Below, piece by piece: positions 58,881 through 64,000 of a stretch of 64,000 nucleotides of DNA; the stretch's first letter is position 1; every line of letters begins with the position of its first letter. Under the pieces are notes generated by a model that was not told where the DNA came from, searched no databases, and worked only from the letters and a program-made list of their open reading frames with translations. Source of the DNA: an uncultured Oxalobacteraceae bacterium (GTDB lineage: Bacteria > Pseudomonadota > Gammaproteobacteria > Burkholderiales > Burkholderiaceae); assembly GCA_946480015.1 (NCBI GenBank), contig CAMLIL010000010.1, positions 1 to 64,000 of the forward strand, in the 5' to 3' direction. The translations under genes were made by a program, and so were the position numbers.

Positions 58881-59708
58881 TTAAATACCGCGCAGCAGTT
58901 CGTTGATGCCGGTCTTGGAACGGGTCTGCGCGTCCACGCGCTTGACGATCACGGCGCAGTACAGGCTGTACTTGCCGTCGGCGGAAGGCAGGTTGCCCGA
59001 CACGACCACCGAACCGGCAGGCACGCGGCCATAGGTGACTTCGCCGGTGGCGCGGTCGTAGATCTTGGTCGACTGGCCGATGTACACGCCCATCGAGATC
59101 ACCGAGTTTTCTTCGACGATCACGCCTTCGACAATCTCGGAACGCGCGCCGATGAAGCAGTTGTCTTCGATGATGGTCGGATTGGCCTGCATCGGTTCGA
59201 GCACGCCGCCGATGCCCACGCCGCCCGACAGGTGCACGTTCTTGCCGATCTGCGCGCACGAACCGACCGTGGCCCAGGTGTCGACCATGGCGCCTTCATC
59301 GACGTAGGCGCCGATGTTGACGTAGGACGGCATCAGCACGACGTTTTTGGCGATGAAGCTGCCACGGCGCGCCACCGCCGGCGGCACCACGCGAAAGCCA
59401 CCGCGCGCGAAGTCGTCGGCGCTGTAGTTGGCGAACTTGGTCGGGACCTTGTCGTAGAACTGCATGGTGCCGTCCGACGGCATGACGCTGTTGTTCTCGA
59501 GGCGGAACGACAGCAGCACGGCTTTCTTGATCCACTGGTTCACGACCCAGTCGCCGGTGCTCTTTTGCGCCACGCGCAGGCTGCCGTCGTCAAGGCCGGC
59601 GATGACGTGGGCCACCGCTTCGCGCAGTTCGGTGCTGCCGTTCGAGGGGCTGATGTCGGCGCGCTGTTCCCAGGCGGTGTCGATGATGTTCTGGAGTTGT
59701 TGGGTCAT
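58881..59708 (-). CDS. dapD: Tetrahydrodipicolinate N-succinyltransferase DapD
   Basis: This 275-residue enzyme adds succinate from succinyl-CoA to tetrahydrodipicolinate. The N-terminal helical domain (residues 1-100) is followed by a left-handed beta-helix of hexapeptide repeats (about 100-240), such as [20 protein letters not shown] and [14 protein letters not shown], and a C-terminal tail. Length is exactly that of the proteobacterial family. It lies 26 nt after dapC and supplies its substrate for the next enzyme, which dapE follows in the pathway. Confidence 0.95.
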   Translation of the reverse strand: MTQQLQNIIDTAWEQRADISPSNGSTELREAVAHVIAGLDDGSLRVAQKSTGDWVVNQWIKKAVLLSFRLENNSVMPSDGTMQFYDKVPTKFANYSADDFARGGFRVVPPAVARRGSFIAKNVVLMPSYVNIGAYVDEGAMVDTWATVGSCAQIGKNVHLSGGVGIGGVLEPMQANPTIIEDNCFIGARSEIVEGVIVEENSVISMGVYIGQSTKIYDRATGEVTYGRVPAGSVVVSGNLPSADGKYSLYCAVIVKRVDAQTRSKTGINELLRGI

Positions 59709-59734
59709 GATAGGACTTATAGTGGGGTGATGAA

Positions 59735-60958
59735 TCAGGATGCTTTTTTCAGGTCTTGGCAAAACTGGACGATGCGCTGCGCAGCTTCCAGTCCTTCGTC
59801 GATCTCGGCAACCAGGGCCATGCGGATGCGGTTCTGGCCGGGATTGACGCCGTGCGCCTCACGCGCCAGGTAGGAGCCTGGCAGAACGGTGACATTATAT
59901 TCCGCGTACAGACGGCGCGCGAATTCCGTGTCCGACAGGCCGGTGCGGCGCACGTCGGCCCACAGGTAAAAGCCGGCGTCGGGCAGTTCCACGTCCATCA
60001 CGGCCTTGAGCATTGGCGTGACGAGGTGGAACTTCTCGCGGTACTTGGCGCGGTTTTCCTGCACGTGGGTTTCGTCGGCCCAGGCGGCGATCGAGGCGGC
60101 CTGCACCGGCGGCGCCATGGCGCCGCCGCAGTAGGTGCGGTACAGCAGGAACTTCTTGATGACGGCGGCGTCGCCGGCCACGAAGCCCGAGCGCATGCCC
60201 GGCACATTGGAGCGCTTGGACAGGCTGGAAAACACGATCAGGTTGGCGTAGGGGCGCTCGCCTTCGGCGCGGCCCAGCGCATGCGCCGCTTCCAGTGCGC
60301 CCAGCGGCGCTTCGCTGCCGTGGTAGATCTCGGAATAGCACTCGTCGGCGGCGATGATGAAGCCATGCTGCTCGGCCAAAGCGAACAGCTGGCGCCAGTC
60401 TGCCAGCGTGAGCGTGGCGCCGGTCGGATTCCCCGGCGAGCACAGATACAGCAGCTGCACGCGCGGCCAGACCTCGGCCGGCACGCTGGCGTAGTCGCAG
60501 GCAAAGTTGCGGGCCGGTTGCGAGTTGACGAACCAGGGCGCGGCGCCGGCCAGGTAGGCCGCGCCTTCGTAGATCTGGTAGAACGGGTTGGGGCATACCA
60601 CCAGCGGCGCCGGCCGGGAGGCGTCGATCACGCATTGGGCGATGGCGAACAGCGCCTCGCGCGAGCCGTTCACCGGCAGCACCTGGGTGGCCGCATCCAG
60701 CGCGGGGATGGCGTAGCGGCGCTCCAGCCAGCCGGCGATGGCGGCGCGCAGGGCGTCGCTGCCGGCGGTGGTCGGGTAGTTGGCCAGGCCTTGCAGGCTG
60801 TGCGTCAGGGCTTTCTGGATGAAGGCCGGGGTCGGGTGCTTGGGTTCACCGATGCCAAGGCTGATCGGCGCGTAGGCGGCGTTGGGCGTCACGCCGGCAA
60901 ACAGCTGGCGCAGCTTTTCGAAAGGGTAGGGGTGCAGTTGATCGAGATGTGGATTCAC
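59735..60958 (-). CDS. dapC: Succinyldiaminopimelate aminotransferase DapC
   Basis: This 407-residue class I/II PLP aminotransferase catalyses the step between DapD and Dap[19 protein letters not shown] near residue 245 holds the PLP Lys (SLSKRSN). [15 protein letters not shown] near 170, [12 protein letters not shown] near 200 and the C-terminal Arg in [13 protein letters not shown] near 380 are typical. Only the substrate assignment depends on its place next to dapD; the fold is secure. It leads the dapC-dapD-pilU transcript. Confidence 0.9.
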   Translation of the reverse strand: MNPHLDQLHPYPFEKLRQLFAGVTPNAAYAPISLGIGEPKHPTPAFIQKALTHSLQGLANYPTTAGSDALRAAIAGWLERRYAIPALDAATQVLPVNGSREALFAIAQCVIDASRPAPLVVCPNPFYQIYEGAAYLAGAAPWFVNSQPARNFACDYASVPAEVWPRVQLLYLCSPGNPTGATLTLADWRQLFALAEQHGFIIAADECYSEIYHGSEAPLGALEAAHALGRAEGERPYANLIVFSSLSKRSNVPGMRSGFVAGDAAVIKKFLLYRTYCGGAMAPPVQAASIAAWADETHVQENRAKYREKFHLVTPMLKAVMDVELPDAGFYLWADVRRTGLSDTEFARRLYAEYNVTVLPGSYLAREAHGVNPGQNRIRMALVAEIDEGLEAAQRIVQFCQDLKKAS

Positions 60959-60994
60959 GGCGGTACCGGGTTAGCAGGGCGGAATGCGACCATT

Positions 60995-61000
60995 ATTATA
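60995..61000 (-). promoter_or_regulatory. Possible -10 element for dapC
   Basis: A TATAAT on the minus strand lies about 37 nt upstream of the dapC start. I do not see a good -35 at the right spacing, so the promoter is uncertain. Confidence 0.35.
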
Positions 61001-61040
61001 GGCGCAATCGGTCCTGCCGCGGCGGGGCCGCCGGTGCCGT

Positions 61041-62018
61041 TCAGGCCATGACCAGTTCGCGCACGCTCTCCCAGACCCGGTTGCCGGCATCGACCGCTTG
61101 CACCCGGTTGCGCCCGGCCCGTTTGGCGGCGTACATGGCCAGGTCGGCGGCCTTGAAGAAGCTGGCGGTCTGGTCGCCCGGACCGGGCACGATGGTGGCC
61201 ACGCCGATGCTGGCGGTGACGATGCCGCCGGCCGAACGCGGGTGGGCCAGCGCGAGCGCGGCGATATGGGCGCGCACGGTTTCGGCCATGGCGGCGGCAT
61301 TGGCGGCCGGGGTTTCGGCAAACAGCAGGGCGAATTCCTCGCCGCCGTAGCGCGCCGCCAGGTCGGTGGGGCGGGCGGCATGGGCCTGCAGCACCTTGGC
61401 TACCTGGCACAGGGCGGCGTCGCCGGCGGCGTGGCCGAGCGCGTCGTTGTACAGCTTGAAGTGGTCGACATCGATCATCAGCAGCGACAGCGGTTCGCCG
61501 CTGCGCATGGCGCGCTGCCATTCATGCTCGAGGAAGTTGTCGAAATGGCGCCGGTTGGCGATCCGGGTGAGCGGGTCGAGCAGGGCGGCGCGCTGCAGCG
61601 CGGCCTGGGTGTCGTGCTGGGTCAGCTGGGCGCGCACGCGCGCGCACACTTCGGCCATGCGCAGCGGCTTGGCGATGTAGTCGGCCGCGCCGGTGTCGAA
61701 GCCGGCCACCACGTCCTCGGCCTCGTTGCGCGAACTCATCAGGATCACCGGGATGTCGGCGGTGGCCGCTTCCTGCTTGAGCTGGCGGCAGGTTTCCAGG
61801 CCGTCGATGCCGGGCATGACGACGTCGAGCAGGATCAGGTCCGGGTGCTGGCGGCGCGCCAGCGCCAGCGCTTCGCTGCCGCGGTTGGCCACCAGGGTGC
61901 GGTAGCCGCGCCCGGTCAGCGTATGCCGCAATGCGTCAATATTGTCCGGCGCATCGTCGACAATCAGGATGGAAGGATGGCGGTTCCGAACAGCGCTTGA
62001 GGTGATGTCATAGTGCAT
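61041..62018 (-). CDS. PleD-like response regulator with GGDEF domain
   Basis: This 325-residue protein has a receiver domain (residues ~15-135, phospho-Asp in LILLDVVMPGIDG near 62) and a GGDEF diguanylate cyclase domain (~150-310). The active site reads RYGGEEF, an allowed variant of GGDEF. The RPTD segment five residues before it is a complete inhibitory I-site (RxxD), so feedback by c-di-GMP is expected. The C-terminus shows FFKAADLAMYAAKRAGRN. It should make c-di-GMP when phosphorylated. No partner kinase is beside it. Confidence 0.9.
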   Translation of the reverse strand: MHYDITSSAVRNRHPSILIVDDAPDNIDALRHTLTGRGYRTLVANRGSEALALARRQHPDLILLDVVMPGIDGLETCRQLKQEAATADIPVILMSSRNEAEDVVAGFDTGAADYIAKPLRMAEVCARVRAQLTQHDTQAALQRAALLDPLTRIANRRHFDNFLEHEWQRAMRSGEPLSLLMIDVDHFKLYNDALGHAAGDAALCQVAKVLQAHAARPTDLAARYGGEEFALLFAETPAANAAAMAETVRAHIAALALAHPRSAGGIVTASIGVATIVPGPGDQTASFFKAADLAMYAAKRAGRNRVQAVDAGNRVWESVRELVMA

Positions 62019-62193
62019 ATTCTGGCCTGTGACGACGAGTGGTATCGAGCCTCGATCATACTGCCGGGAATCTTGCGCCGCAACAATTCACGCTACTAGG
62101 AGCATGATAGGTTGTGGTGTCTTTGCGTTTCCTCAAACTTGGGGTGGGAGATTCGACGGTTGCGTTGTGCGAGCGCAACCGGCTTTTAATGGA

Positions 62194-63999
62194 TCACAGT
62201 TGGTAAGTCGCCTGCACGGAGAAGGCGCGCGGCGCCATCGGTAGATCATGTGGCAACTGCAAGCCCGGAGCCGGACTTGGCTCGCGCACATCAGCATTGA
62301 ACAGGTTACGCACGCTGGCGGCAAATTCCCATCCGCTGCGGCTTGGATTGCTGCGCACGCTTAAGTCGATCGTGGTGTAGCCTCCCAGCGTCTCGCGCAC
62401 GTCATCGGCCGCACGCAGGCGCTTTCCAACCCAATTCAACTGGGCGCCGAGCAGATAGCCGCTGCTGGCGCGCCAGTCGGCGCGGCCATATATATGGTGG
62501 CGCGGCGCATACCCGGCTTCCCGGTCGTTGATCTTGTCGAGCGAGTGCTGGTAGCTGTAGTTGCCCATCAGGCGCAAGCTGCGGGTCGGGTTCCAGGTCG
62601 ATTCGAGCTCCAGGCCATGGCCGACCTGGTCGCCGGCGTTGCGGTAGGTCGAGCCGGTGCCTGGCACCGGGTTGGTGACCGTGCGGATGATATTGCTCAT
62701 CGCGTAGCGGTAGATCGTCAGGTTCGCTTCCAGGTCGGCGCCAGCCTGCCAGGCGAGCGCGGCTTCCAGAGTGCCATTGGTTTCAGGTTTCAGCAAGGGA
62801 TTGCCGAGCGCCACCGGTGTAATGCCATACGCTTCCAGGAACGCCGGGGCACGGAAGGCGCGTCCGTACATCAACTTGGCGGTCAGATCCAGCGAGGCGT
62901 CCCACACCAGTGCCAGGCGCGGATTAGTGGTGCCACCGAAGTCCGAATACTGGTCATGGCGCAGCCCGGCCGTCGCGGTCCAGTCCGGCGCGAAATTCCA
63001 TTCATCCTGCACATACAGGTAATCGATCTTACGGCGGTGCGGCAGCAGGAAGAGATTGCTGTCGGTAAATTCGACCACCTGCGGCAGCGGAATCGGCAAG
63101 CCGTTCGGGGCGTAGTTGAAGTTGCGGCGCTCGCGCGTGCGGTACAAATTCAGATCGTCATGGCCCAGGCCGATCCGCATATGGTGACCGGCGAATCCGG
63201 AATAGACCAGGTAGGCCGACATGCGCACCTGCTGCTCCCAGAATTCCGGCGCGCCAATCATGCCATCAGGGAAGGTCCCCGTAGGAAATTGCAAGCCGTC
63301 AGGAAATAGTTTGTAGTCGTCTGGAATCAATTGAGTGTAGTACAAGGTGCTCAGCAAAGCGCCCGCACTCCAATCCTTGCCGACCTGGGGATCGGTCCAG
63401 GACAAGTCGGTAGTGAAACGTTCGCTCCTGGACTTGCCCACCGGGTCGAGTGCCGACGAGATGCCCGCGCCAGTGCCGACATCGTCGCGTATCTTGATGC
63501 CGGCGCGAAAGCGCCATTTGTCGTATCCGACATCGACATTGGCGTCGATCGCCTGGTTACCGGTATTGACCGGCCCCGGCGCCAGGCTCGCGTGGGTGCC
63601 GGTCAATGTGTCGTTGCGGGTCTGGGCGTCGGCATCGATGATCGGGTCCATGCCGGCGGTGCGGCCGACCCGAAGGTAAGCGGCGACATCGATCCCGCGC
63701 ACGTGGCCGCCATGCTGGATCCAGCCGTCACGGGTGCCGAAGCTGCCCGCACGCACGCCGACACTGGTGCCAGGCGTGTCGTCCGCATCCTTGGTGATGA
63801 TATTGATCACGCCTGAGAAAGCGTCCGAGCCGTACAGCGCCGAACCGGGGCCGCGGATCACTTCGACGCGGGCAATATGTTCAACCGGGAAACCGCCCCA
63901 GACATTCCCCTTGTTCCCGTGGAAAAGGGTGGTCATTGGGATGCCGTTCTGCAGCACCAGCACCTGCGGCATGTAGGTGCTGAAAATCCCGCGCACCAT
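62194..63999 (-). CDS. TonB-dependent receptor, cut by window edge
   Basis: This is the C-terminal 601 residues of a TonB-dependent outer-membrane receptor; the N-terminal signal and first part of the plug lie beyond the right edge. The visible plug end contains VEVIRGPGSALYGSDAFSGVINIITKD, typical of the colicin I receptor/CirA and vitamin B12-type plug. The barrel follows and the protein ends AFSVQATYQL. The ligand is not evident. The neighbouring 62033-62193 stretch has no gene. Confidence 0.88.
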   Translation of the reverse strand: MVRGIFSTYMPQVLVLQNGIPMTTLFHGNKGNVWGGFPVEHIARVEVIRGPGSALYGSDAFSGVINIITKDADDTPGTSVGVRAGSFGTRDGWIQHGGHVRGIDVAAYLRVGRTAGMDPIIDADAQTRNDTLTGTHASLAPGPVNTGNQAIDANVDVGYDKWRFRAGIKIRDDVGTGAGISSALDPVGKSRSERFTTDLSWTDPQVGKDWSAGALLSTLYYTQLIPDDYKLFPDGLQFPTGTFPDGMIGAPEFWEQQVRMSAYLVYSGFAGHHMRIGLGHDDLNLYRTRERRNFNYAPNGLPIPLPQVVEFTDSNLFLLPHRRKIDYLYVQDEWNFAPDWTATAGLRHDQYSDFGGTTNPRLALVWDASLDLTAKLMYGRAFRAPAFLEAYGITPVALGNPLLKPETNGTLEAALAWQAGADLEANLTIYRYAMSNIIRTVTNPVPGTGSTYRNAGDQVGHGLELESTWNPTRSLRLMGNYSYQHSLDKINDREAGYAPRHHIYGRADWRASSGYLLGAQLNWVGKRLRAADDVRETLGGYTTIDLSVRSNPSRSGWEFAASVRNLFNADVREPSPAPGLQLPHDLPMAPRAFSVQATYQL

Positions 64000-64000
64000 A

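Overview
The window is a high-GC bacterial chromosome segment, most likely from a betaproteobacterium of the Oxalobacteraceae (Massilia/Janthinobacterium-like). This is inferred from the GC-rich coding style, the dapC-dapD-pilU and yffB-dapE-prmB-yheS gene order, a PEP-CTERM exported protein, a bacterial SET protein, an OmpR/EnvZ pair and RND pumps with NodT-type outer-membrane lipoproteins. No rRNA, tRNA or CRISPR array was seen.

Region 1 (1-6.9 kb) is an accessory, partly AT-rich island. It holds a J-domain-like ORF behind a tandem repeat, a decayed IS1634-type transposase, a DUF6119/TIGR04141-type gene (possible defence gene), an intact IS4-family element, a fragment of an outer-membrane efflux gene, a BPSL0067/STY0301 pair that looks like a secreted amidase with its periplasmic immunity protein, and a RibD-type reductase. 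Short fragments of neighbouring genes recur at 4.83, 6.77, 6.86 and 16.57 kb, which points to past tandem duplication and deletion.

Region 2 (6.9-16.6 kb) carries a GH59 galactosylceramidase-like secreted enzyme. It is followed by a TetR-controlled RND efflux locus: SDR, permease, adaptor and tetR on the minus strand, and a divergent outer-membrane channel. Two matching palindromes mark the putative TetR operators.

Region 3 (16.7-19.3 kb) is an orphan type VI secretion effector module: PAAR tip, DUF4123 adaptor, small protein, Tox-REase-5 nuclease toxin and Imm52 immunity protein, all overlapping.

Region 4 (19.4-43.5 kb) is mostly housekeeping and degradative. It holds a metallophosphoesterase, SppA, a complete mdtABC-outer-membrane-channel operon, a SET protein, a PL4 rhamnogalacturonan lyase lipoprotein, a PEP-CTERM protein, S9 and S46 exopeptidases, PnuC plus an NadR-type kinase, a TonB receptor behind a TPP riboswitch, a glutathione transferase and a thioredoxin. 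The PnuC, kinase and TPP-regulated receptor together suggest a thiamin salvage route.

Region 5 (43.5-64 kb) holds a PLP dehydratase, OmpR/EnvZ, a DUF342 protein, a hemerythrin, a polysaccharide deacetylase, HDOD and CheW signalling proteins, then the minus-strand run yheS-prmB-dapE-yffB, pilU, dapD-dapC (lysine/peptidoglycan precursor synthesis), a GGDEF response regulator and a TonB receptor cut by the right window edge.
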